Part shown: piece by piece, positions 1 to 5,765 of the stretch
Position numbering within the stretch: the first letter of the stretch is position 1
How the letters are laid out: every line of letters starts with the position of its first letter
DNA from: Gammaproteobacteria bacterium
Lineage (GTDB): Bacteria > Pseudomonadota > Gammaproteobacteria > UBA4575
DNA length: 9,059 nt
Direction: 5' to 3'
NCBI GenBank assembly: GCA_027297825.1
Contig: JAPUHH010000061.1
Location: 1-9,059 of the forward strand
Position numbers and translations under genes: made by a program
Notes under the pieces: model-generated
Databases searched by the model: none
What the model was told of the DNA's origin: nothing
Seen by the model: only the letters and a program-made list of their open reading frames with translations

Positions 1-175
1 GAACATCAAACGGCATTCGCGCATCCTCGAAGGCTTCGAAGCCACACTCATAGGGTGAGTCTTTTGCAGCATCTTTATTACGCGGGCCTAAACCAAGTCC
101 AAGCAACATAGGGATGAGGCCCATGATGACGGAGATCACAATAAAAATAAGTATGGGAAGATAGTTTTCGATCAT
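1..175 (-). CDS. nuoA: NADH-quinone oxidoreductase subunit A, partial (3' end off window)
   Basis: NuoA is a small membrane subunit of respiratory complex I, which oxidises NADH, reduces quinone and pumps protons. Only the first 58 codons are present. They show a first transmembrane helix (about residues 6-29), then the charged loop with the family signature YECGFE (42-47), DAR (51-53) and PFDV (55-58). This loop lies near the quinone site in complex I and is the most conserved part of the family. The ATG at 175 is chosen because it gives the usual short N-terminus and has a GAGAGA ribosome site (184-189) eight bases upstream. It is presumably the first gene of a nuo operon running out of the window. 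It lies about 200 bp downstream of a tRNA-Leu gene on the same strand, so it may share a transcript with it or start in the structured spacer. The family call is very secure. Confidence 0.95.
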   Translation of the reverse strand, partial: MIENYLPILIFIVISVIMGLIPMLLGLGLGPRNKDAAKDSPYECGFEAFEDARMPFDV

Positions 176-247
176 TTCGAATATCTCTCAGACTGACCTC
201 AAATGATTACTCTTAATTCAGTCTCTGTTGTGCCAAGCTTAAAGTCA

Positions 248-265
248 ATGCATGCAGCCATGCAT
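248..265. repeat. 7-bp perfect inverted repeat upstream of nuoA
   Basis: ATGCATG at 248-254 and CATGCAT at 259-265 are exact reverse complements around a 4-nt centre (CAGC). It lies 73 bp upstream of the nuoA start. It could be a short hairpin in the nuo leader or a dyad operator. No T-run follows on either strand, so it is not a canonical terminator. The function is unknown. Confidence 0.4.
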
Positions 266-286
266 AATATAGTTAAACCACAAATC

Positions 287-335
287 CCTCACTAAGCGCA
301 TCACACAGTACATTGTGCGAACTAACCCAGTGAGG
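287..335 (-). repeat. Nested stem-loop between tRNA-Leu and nuoA
   Basis: The 7-bp arms CCTCACT (287-293) and AGTGAGG (329-335) are exact reverse complements. In the minus-strand transcript the pairing extends to about ten pairs with two G-U wobbles. Inside lies a second arm pair, CGCACA with TGTGTG (one G-U), closing a six-base loop. An RNA through here would therefore form a two-tier hairpin of about 49 nt. No U-run follows, so it is not an obvious Rho-independent terminator. Possible roles are a processing or stability element between the tRNA and the nuo message, or a DNA site. The sequence shows the symmetry; the role is unknown. Confidence 0.45.
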
Positions 336-351
336 CCTAAAGCAAGTACTC

Positions 352-370
352 CGCACAATACTATTGTGCG
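352..370. repeat. 19-nt perfect palindrome just downstream of tRNA-Leu
   Basis: CGCACAATA (352-360) and TATTGTGCG (362-370) are exact reverse complements around one central base. As RNA this gives an 8-bp stem with a three-base loop, starting six bases after the encoded CCA of the tRNA. It has no following U-run. The half-site ATTGTGCGA (363-371) recurs at 312-320, exactly 51 bp away and in the same orientation. It could be a repressor or activator operator for the nuo operon, or a 3' structure guiding tRNA end processing. Confidence 0.5.
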
Positions 371-376
371 AGATCT

Positions 377-463
377 TGGTGCCGATGGCCGGACTCGAAC
401 CGGCACGAGGTTGCCCCCACTAGCCCCTCAAGCTAGCGCGTCTACCAATTCCGCCACATCGGC
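377..463 (-). tRNA. leuU: tRNA-Leu (anticodon GAG)
   Basis: This is an 87-nt class II tRNA that reads CUC and CUU leucine codons. The acceptor arms GCCGATG and CATCGGC pair perfectly and are followed by discriminator A and an encoded CCA (377-380). The anticodon stem CTAGC/GCTAG encloses the loop TTGAGGG, with GAG at 427-429. The T arm GCCGG-TTCGAGT-CCGGC is perfect. The long variable arm forms a four-pair stem (one G-U) capped by a GCAA tetraloop, as expected for leucine tRNAs. It sits downstream of secG, the same place and isoacceptor as E. coli leuU, which supports the symbol. In this genome nuoA follows it. No integration remnants or duplicated tRNA 3' end are visible. Confidence 0.97.
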
Positions 464-535
464 TTGCTAGATTAAGAACATATTAACGCAAGAGACTAGC
501 ACTTGGATTTTTTTCCGCTGATAGCTACATAAGAC

Positions 536-564
536 AGAATAGTTCTAAAAAATACGTTTAACAA
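536..564 (-). promoter_or_regulatory. Possible sigma-70 promoter for tRNA-Leu
   Basis: On the minus strand, TTGTTA (559-564) and TATTCT (536-541) are separated by exactly 17 bp, each matching four of six consensus bases. Transcription would start near 530, about 65 nt before the mature tRNA 5' end, leaving a leader that RNase P would remove. This is pattern matching only; transcription could equally come from secG. Confidence 0.3.
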
Positions 565-676
565 CAGGGCATTAAGAATATATATCGGTTACTAGATGAC
601 CATATAGACAACCAAAATTGTTCATGGGATCATGATGCAAAGTAGCATTCACACCCATTTATTTATTTTATTTGCT

Positions 677-683
677 AGGGAGA
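677..683 (+). promoter_or_regulatory. Strong ribosome binding site of the micro-ORF
   Basis: AGGGAGA lies seven bases upstream of the ATG at 691. This near-consensus Shine-Dalgarno at ideal spacing is the main evidence, beyond the hydrophobic profile, that the 33-codon frame is translated. Confidence 0.6.
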
Positions 684-690
684 ACGAATA

Positions 691-792
691 ATGACCGATA
701 AAGACGATGACAAACAATCCGACATGTATGCATTGCTAATAGGTATTGCGATTATCTCATTTGCCATTGTCATGGCGTTTGTATTTCCTTAA
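691..792 (+). CDS. Predicted 33-residue single-pass membrane micro-protein
   Basis: This small plus-strand gene was not recognised as a member of any known family. The start is ATG at 691 and the stop TAA at 790-792. A strong ribosome site, AGGGAGA (677-683), sits seven bases before the start, better than those of most large genes in this window. The product has a very charged N-terminus (residues 1-11, five Asp and two Lys, including DKDDDK). One uninterrupted hydrophobic helix follows (about residues 13-33), ending in Phe-Pro, so it resembles a tail-anchored, N-in micro-protein. Many bacterial proteins of this shape are accessory subunits of membrane complexes; a link to neighbouring secG or nuo products is only a guess. 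It converges with secG and diverges from the tRNA. I found no convincing promoter. Chance origin cannot be excluded at this length. Confidence 0.6.
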   Translation: MTDKDDDKQSDMYALLIGIAIISFAIVMAFVFP

Positions 793-804
793 TAGTCTTA
801 AGGA
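786..804. repeat. 7-bp inverted repeat over the micro-ORF stop codon
   Basis: TCCTTAA (786-792) and TTAAGGA (798-804) are exact reverse complements around a five-base loop. The left arm includes the TAA stop of the 33-residue frame. It lies between two convergent genes, where a bidirectional terminator would be expected, but the stem is AT-rich and has no T-run on either side. Termination activity is therefore doubtful. Confidence 0.35.
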
Positions 805-851
805 TTGGATTACGACCAGAGAGTCTATAGAATAAATCTTCTGATTAAGCT

Positions 852-1319
852 CTACTCCGGTACATCCGCAGGAGTAAGCTCTAAGTTTTCACTCATTGAT
901 TCCATGCTGTCTGCAGCTGTGGCGGCATCGGATTCCATTTCATGCACATCTGGTAAATCTGTAGCTTCCATATCGATCTGAGGCACCTGCGCGTCTGCAT
1001 TAGGAATATCCTCAACAACATTTTTAATCGCTGGCATCCCATCAGTGATTTCTTGCGTGGTAGTAATAACACTTTCTGCAACCGGGCGATGGCTCGCTAA
1101 ATATGCAAGCGCTAAACTATTGATAAAAAATAATGCAACTAAAAATGCAGTAGCGCGTGTTAGAAATGATGCAGATCCACGTGAGCCAAACACAGTGCCA
1201 GAAGCTCCGCTTCCAAACGCTGCACCCACGCTAGCACCCTTGCCTTGTTGGATTAACACGAGACCAATTATGCCAATGGCTAATAAAACATCGACGGCTA
1301 CTAATATGCTGTATAACAT
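852..1319 (-). CDS. secG: Preprotein translocase subunit SecG with acidic C-terminal extension
   Basis: SecG is the small non-essential subunit of the SecYEG channel that exports unfolded proteins across the inner membrane. The family core is complete: helix one (about residues 3-23), the cytoplasmic loop beginning QQGKGA (24-29) with the FGSGASGT stretch (35-42) and FGS (44-46), then LTRATA (53-58) and helix two to about residue 75. The ATG at 1319 matches the usual N-terminus and follows a GAGAAAG ribosome site. At 155 residues it is clearly longer than the E. coli protein (about 110). The extra length is a tail (about 80-155) very rich in Asp and Glu with a single Lys. In E. coli both ends of SecG face the periplasm, so this tail would too. 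The gene follows tpiA by 41 bp and is probably co-transcribed with it. Confidence 0.95.
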   Translation of the reverse strand: MLYSILVAVDVLLAIGIIGLVLIQQGKGASVGAAFGSGASGTVFGSRGSASFLTRATAFLVALFFINSLALAYLASHRPVAESVITTTQEITDGMPAIKNVVEDIPNADAQVPQIDMEATDLPDVHEMESDAATAADSMESMSENLELTPADVPE

Positions 1320-1360
1320 TTCTTTCTCATGTATAAATCATTAATTTAAAAACTAAACAA

Positions 1361-2113
1361 TTAATTTGCGGCAAGCGCGATCCCAATAAAATCTTTTGCC
1401 TTCAATGCTGCACCACCAATTAAGCCACCATCAATATCGTTTTGCTCTAACAGTTGCTTTGCATTTTCGGGCTTCATGCTACCACCATAAAGAATTCGAA
1501 TATTTGCCGCAATATCTTTACTTATTGCTGCAAGTTTATTGCGAATATACTCATGAACTTTTTGAGCATGTTCTGGTGTTGCAGTTTCTCCTGTACCAAT
1601 TGCCCACACGGGCTCATAGGCAATTACAGCATCTACAAACCCATCTATCCCTATGCGCCCTAAGACCGCATCAAGCTGCTGGGCAATAATCACCTCTGTA
1701 CGACCATCTTCACGATCTCGCAAAGTTTCGCCAACACACAAAATAGGCACAAGCTGACTATTTTTCACTTGCTCATATTTTTTCGCTACTCTATCGTTAC
1801 TTTCGGCATAGATATGTCGCCGTTCCGAATGTCCAACAATGATATATTTACAACCGAATTCTTTAATCATGGTCGCTGCGACTTCACCAGTATAAGCACC
1901 ACTATCTTGATCTGAACAATCTTGAGCGCCCAATGAAATTCCAGATTTACCTATTAGCCGCTGCACATGACCCAAATAAATAAAAGGTGGACAAATGGCT
2001 AGCTCTGCAACCTTTACTGCAGATAATTGCTCGCCAATACCCGACAGCAATTCTGAAATTGCTCCCAGAGAACCATTTAACTTCCAATTTCCCGCTACCA
2101 ATGGTTGCCGCAT
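1361..2113 (-). CDS. tpiA: Triosephosphate isomerase
   Basis: TpiA interconverts dihydroxyacetone phosphate and glyceraldehyde-3-phosphate in glycolysis and gluconeogenesis, as a cytoplasmic dimer. All catalytic residues are present: Asn9 and Lys11 in GNWKLNG, His95 in VGHSERR, and Glu167 in AYEPVWAIGTG, which also begins the mobile loop six. The phosphate-binding GGS and GGLIGGAAL motifs lie near the C-terminus. The length of 250 residues is normal for the family. The ATG at 2113 gives MRQPLVAGNWK, matching the E. coli start closely, although no clear Shine-Dalgarno sequence precedes it. The gene sits between glmM (110 bp upstream) and secG (41 bp downstream), the usual gammaproteobacterial order. 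A strong hairpin lies in the glmM-tpiA gap. Confidence 0.97.
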   Translation of the reverse strand: MRQPLVAGNWKLNGSLGAISELLSGIGEQLSAVKVAELAICPPFIYLGHVQRLIGKSGISLGAQDCSDQDSGAYTGEVAATMIKEFGCKYIIVGHSERRHIYAESNDRVAKKYEQVKNSQLVPILCVGETLRDREDGRTEVIIAQQLDAVLGRIGIDGFVDAVIAYEPVWAIGTGETATPEHAQKVHEYIRNKLAAISKDIAANIRILYGGSMKPENAKQLLEQNDIDGGLIGGAALKAKDFIGIALAAN

Positions 2114-2162
2114 ATATAAGTAGATTTAGTTGAACTACAAAGGCGCGCAGCTTACCGATCGC

Positions 2163-2191
2163 GAGCCCAATAGGCAAATTCTATTTGGCTC
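2163..2191 (-). repeat. Hairpin in the glmM-tpiA spacer
   Basis: GAGCC (2163-2167) pairs with GGCTC (2187-2191) and, after one mismatch, AATAG (2169-2173) pairs with CTATT (2181-2185) around a seven-base loop. In minus-strand RNA this is ten base pairs about 50 nt before the tpiA start. No U-run follows it, so it is more likely a stability or processing hairpin, or a partial terminator, than a standard intrinsic terminator. Confidence 0.45.
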
Positions 2192-2223
2192 ATCCCTGTC
2201 CAAACATTTTGTACACAAACAGC

Positions 2224-3570
2224 TTAGCAAGATGCTGACACAGTAGCTTCGATTTGTTTGGCAATCTGCTGAGCCAATTGCTTTACTTTTGGAGCGTCGA
2301 CCCCTTCTACCATGACTCTAATTAAAGGCTCTGTACCAGATGGACGCAATAATACACGGCCCGAATCTGCCAAATCAGACTCGGCATCTTTCACAGCTTG
2401 TTGAATGTTTGGTGCATTATTAATATCTAATTTCGATTCAACAGGAACATTAATTAGTGTCTGCGGATACTTATTCATGCCAGATTTAATTTCTTGTAAA
2501 CTTTTACCTGTAGTCACCAATATTTGCAAGACCTGTAGTGCTGCCACTATTGCATCACCCGTGGTAGTTCGATCCAAACAAATTATATGCCCCGAAGATT
2601 CTCCGCCCAAAAGCCAAGAATGCTCTTGCATCATTTCCATTACATATCGATCCCCTACTGCAGCGCGCTTAAATTCAATGCCATGCTTTTGCAAAGCATG
2701 TTCCAGCCCTAAATTACTCATCAAGGTGCCGACAACTCCACCATGCAAAATATTTTCCGCTTTTCGCGCTTGTGCAATAACATAAAGAAGCTCATCGCCA
2801 TCAACTGTTGCACCTTCATGATCAACCATGATGAGTCGATCCCCGTCGCCATCTATAGCAACACCCAAATCAGCGTGATGCTCAATGACTGCCATGCGCA
2901 AAGCTTTTGGGTTTGTAGCACCACATGCACTATTAATATTTAAACCATCCGGCTCCGAGGCAATACTAATAACTTCTGCGCCAAGCTCTGTAAATACATT
3001 GGGTGCTATATGATAAGTCGCCCCATGCGCGCAATCGACAACAATTTTTAAACCGTTTAACTTGATACGTGTTGGAATTGTACTTTTACAAAATTCTATA
3101 TAGCGACCTGCTGCATCGTTAATCCGTTCCACTTTTCCTAGTTGATCAGAACTTACTACTTCTAACGGTTGGTCTAATTGATTTTCTATTTCCAGCTCTA
3201 CACTGTCTGGTAATTTTTTACCGTCGGCTGAAAAGAATTTAACGCCATTATCATAATAAGGATTGTGTGATGCACTAATAACGATGCCTGCAGCGGCACG
3301 TAAGGTTCGAGTTAAATAAGCAACTGCAGGGGTAGGCATCGGCCCTAGCAAACGACTGTTCACACCTGCCGCGGAAAGGCCTGCTTCTAATGCAGATTCA
3401 AACATGTAACCAGAGATACGGGTATCTTTGCCGATTAAAACCAAGTTTCTATCATCGCTGCATAAAACACGTCCGATAGACCAACCCAGTTTTAATACAA
3501 AATCAGGCATCATCACGCCATCGCCTACGCGACCACGAATTCCATCTGTTCCAAAGTATTTACGCCCCAT
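2224..3570 (-). CDS. glmM: Phosphoglucosamine mutase
   Basis: GlmM converts glucosamine-6-phosphate to glucosamine-1-phosphate, feeding UDP-GlcNAc synthesis for peptidoglycan and lipopolysaccharide. The four-domain phosphohexomutase layout is intact. The phosphorylated serine is Ser101 in ISASHNP (98-104). The magnesium loop is DGDGDR (240-245), the sugar-specificity loop is GESSGH (323-328), and the phosphate-binding loop is RPSGTEP (409-415). The N-terminus GRKYFGTDGIRG is diagnostic for GlmM rather than other mutases. At 448 residues the length matches E. coli (445). The ATG at 3570 is the family start; its ribosome site is poor. A TATAAG box at 3605-3610 on the minus strand could be a -10 element, but no good -35 accompanies it. 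ftsH ends 220 bp upstream; the folP gene that many relatives carry between them is absent. Confidence 0.97.
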   Translation of the reverse strand: MGRKYFGTDGIRGRVGDGVMMPDFVLKLGWSIGRVLCSDDRNLVLIGKDTRISGYMFESALEAGLSAAGVNSRLLGPMPTPAVAYLTRTLRAAAGIVISASHNPYYDNGVKFFSADGKKLPDSVELEIENQLDQPLEVVSSDQLGKVERINDAAGRYIEFCKSTIPTRIKLNGLKIVVDCAHGATYHIAPNVFTELGAEVISIASEPDGLNINSACGATNPKALRMAVIEHHADLGVAIDGDGDRLIMVDHEGATVDGDELLYVIAQARKAENILHGGVVGTLMSNLGLEHALQKHGIEFKRAAVGDRYVMEMMQEHSWLLGGESSGHIICLDRTTTGDAIVAALQVLQILVTTGKSLQEIKSGMNKYPQTLINVPVESKLDINNAPNIQQAVKDAESDLADSGRVLLRPSGTEPLIRVMVEGVDAPKVKQLAQQIAKQIEATVSASC

Positions 3571-3790
3571 AGAATTCTTTATCAGTGATTAAGCTAAAAC
3601 TGATCTTATAAAAAAAGAAAAGTAACTGCGCCATTATTCAGTCGCAAAACGACGAAACCACTTTTTTATATGCTTGAGAACGAAATAGAAAATGGATTCG
3701 CTTCATTTAGCTTCGCTGTAACAGACATTTTCACAAGATAGATGTTGCTCATGCTGATGTGCTTAATCTAAGACATAAGCATTCATCAAC

Positions 3791-5716
3791 TTAGTGCTCA
3801 CCTGCAGGACCGCCGATTGGATCTGAATCTTTGTGGTTATCAACTCTTGGCTGTTTAGCAGCCGTGCCAGATCTTGGCTCATCATCCATCCAATCCTCAG
3901 GGGGATGCGGCTCCTCACCTGCCATGATGTCATCAAGTTGTTTGCTATCTAATGTTTCATATTTCATTAGGGCTTTAGCCATCATATGGAGTTTATCCAT
4001 ATTCTCTTTAATCAAACTTACGGCGCGCTCGTAATTGCCATCAATGATGCGCCGAATTTCTTGATCAATTGATTTGGCGGTATCATCGGAAACGGATTTA
4101 TGTTGCGTCACTGAATGACCAAGAAATATTTCGCCATCTTCCTCGCCATAAGAAAGTGGACCCATTTTGTCTGACAAGCCCCATTTGGTTACCATTGAAC
4201 GTGCAATATCAGTAGCGTGTTCTATATCATTCGATGCGCCCGTGGTTACCGATTCATGACCATAGATGAGTTCTTCCGCGACACGCCCACCAAGTAGAGT
4301 AGAAATTTGACTTTCAAGGCGTTGCCTACTGTGACTATAGCGATCTTCTTCAGGCAGAAACATGGTTACACCTAAGGCACGGCCCCGAGGAATAATAGTT
4401 ACTTTATAGACAGGATCATGCTCTGGCACTAAACGACCGACAATGGCATGCCCTGATTCATGATACGCGGTGAGCTCTTTCTCTTCGTGACTCATTACCA
4501 TAGATTTACGTTCCGTGCCCATCAGGATCTTATCTTTAGCGCGTTCAAACTGCTCCATATCCACGGTGCGACAATTGGCTCGCGCAGCGAATAATGCCGC
4601 TTCATTTATAAGATTCGCTAAATCTGCCCCTGAAAAACCTGGTGTGCCTCGTGCAATAAGATCAGCACGCACGTCTTTGCCGAGAGGAACTTTACGCATA
4701 TGAACTTTTAAAATTTGCTCACGTCCACGAATATCCGGTAACGGTACGGTTACCTGACGGTCAAATCGGCCCGGCCGCAATAAAGCTGGATCCAAAACAT
4801 CTGGACGGTTGGTTGCAGCAATGACAATGACGCCTTCATTACCATCAAAACCATCCATTTCAACCAACAGCTGATTAAGTGTTTGTTCACGCTCATCATG
4901 ACCGCCGCCAAGTCCTGCGCCACGATGACGTCCTACCGCATCAATCTCGTCAATAAAGATAATGCAGGGCGAATGCTTCTTGGCTTGGCTAAACATATCT
5001 CGCACTCGCGATGCGCCTACTCCTACAAACATTTCCACAAAATCAGAACCGGAGATAGTAAAGAAAGGTACTTTAGCTTCACCCGCAATGGCTTTTGCAA
5101 GCAGTGTCTTACCGGTACCGGGCAAACCCACCATCAAAACACCAGTCGGAATTTTGCCGCCTAACTTTTGAAACTTTCCAGGATCACTTAAAAATTCAAC
5201 CAGCTCAGCAACCTCATCTTTGGCCTCTTCTATACCCGCAACATCTTGAAAAGTAACTTTGATTTGATCTTCGTCCAACAACCGCGCTTTGCTCTTACCA
5301 AATGACATCGCGCCACGACCAGCTCCGCCACCTTGCATTTGTCGCATGAAGAAAATCCAGACGCCAATTAATAGCAACATCGGAAACCAGCTAATGAGAA
5401 TATCGAGAAGCAATGAACGGGATTTAGCTTCGCCCGCACCAACATCGACATTATTGTCGAACAAATCCTTAATTAAACCAGGATCATCGGGGCTATTAGT
5501 CTCAAAGGTTTCACCACTGTGATATTTACCCTGAATATGGTGGTTATCCGGGCTAATTAAAACAGACTTAACATTGCTCAAATGAACTTGTTTTATAAAT
5601 TCTGAGTAAGATAGTTTAGCCGGCGATTCTGGGCGAGGAGCAAAATTATTAAATACAGTCATCAAGACCACTGCAATTACTGCCCAAAGCATTAAATTTT
5701 TAACCATATCGTTCAA
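3791..5716 (-). CDS. ftsH: ATP-dependent zinc metalloprotease FtsH
   Basis: FtsH is the membrane-bound AAA+ protease that degrades damaged membrane proteins and short-lived regulators (sigma-32 and LpxC in E. coli). Domains in order: transmembrane helix one (about 8-25), a periplasmic domain (about 27-103), helix two (about 106-124), the AAA+ module and the zinc protease. Walker A is GLPGTGKT (197-204), where E. coli has GPPGTGKT. The pore motif is FVG (230-232), Walker B ends in Asp256-Glu257, and the arginine fingers are Arg314 and Arg317. Zinc ligands are His419 and His423 in HESGH, plus Asp497. Length 641 is normal. The start shown is a TTG with AAGAGG eight bases upstream; the ATG three codons later (5707) gives MVKNL, closer to the E. 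coli start MAKNL, but has no good ribosome site. rlmE ends 49 bp upstream; rlmE-ftsH form one operon in E. coli. Confidence 0.97.
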   Translation of the reverse strand: MNDMVKNLMLWAVIAVVLMTVFNNFAPRPESPAKLSYSEFIKQVHLSNVKSVLISPDNHHIQGKYHSGETFETNSPDDPGLIKDLFDNNVDVGAGEAKSRSLLLDILISWFPMLLLIGVWIFFMRQMQGGGAGRGAMSFGKSKARLLDEDQIKVTFQDVAGIEEAKDEVAELVEFLSDPGKFQKLGGKIPTGVLMVGLPGTGKTLLAKAIAGEAKVPFFTISGSDFVEMFVGVGASRVRDMFSQAKKHSPCIIFIDEIDAVGRHRGAGLGGGHDEREQTLNQLLVEMDGFDGNEGVIVIAATNRPDVLDPALLRPGRFDRQVTVPLPDIRGREQILKVHMRKVPLGKDVRADLIARGTPGFSGADLANLINEAALFAARANCRTVDMEQFERAKDKILMGTERKSMVMSHEEKELTAYHESGHAIVGRLVPEHDPVYKVTIIPRGRALGVTMFLPEEDRYSHSRQRLESQISTLLGGRVAEELIYGHESVTTGASNDIEHATDIARSMVTKWGLSDKMGPLSYGEEDGEIFLGHSVTQHKSVSDDTAKSIDQEIRRIIDGNYERAVSLIKENMDKLHMMAKALMKYETLDSKQLDDIMAGEEPHPPEDWMDDEPRSGTAAKQPRVDNHKDSDPIGGPAGEH

Positions 5717-5724
5717 TGAGCATA

Positions 5725-5730
5725 CCTCTT
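5725..5730 (-). promoter_or_regulatory. Ribosome binding site favouring a TTG start for ftsH
   Basis: AAGAGG on the minus strand is eight bases before a TTG codon (5714-5716) and 17 bases before the alternative ATG (5705-5707). The spacing supports initiation at TTG, giving an N-terminus of Met-Asn-Asp before the conserved MVKNL. Confidence 0.5.
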
Positions 5731-5765
5731 ACTTAAATTCCACATACTTATATCAATTGACAATA

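Noticed and set aside
508..514. T7 run on the plus strand upstream of the tRNA, considered as a terminator
   Set aside because: No stable stem precedes it on the plus strand, and no plus-strand gene ends there.
551..690. Promoter for the 33-residue plus-strand gene
   Set aside because: Several AT-rich boxes exist (for example TATAGA at 603-608), but none has a matching -35 at 16-18 bp, so no promoter is claimed.
1045..1344. Plus-strand frame antisense to secG
   Set aside because: It lies wholly opposite a well-conserved gene, has no ribosome site and resembles no protein family; it is a shadow frame.
3610..3660. Possible terminator before glmM: weak stem-loop followed by a T-rich run on the minus strand
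   Set aside because: The best stem next to the T-run is only about five pairs including a wobble with a ten-base loop, and the better GTCG/CGAC stem is too far from it. It is not strong enough to annotate.
3666..3752. 28-codon minus-strand frame (ATG at 3752) in the ftsH-glmM gap
   Set aside because: It has no Shine-Dalgarno sequence, no hydrophobic or domain pattern, and a length easily reached by chance.
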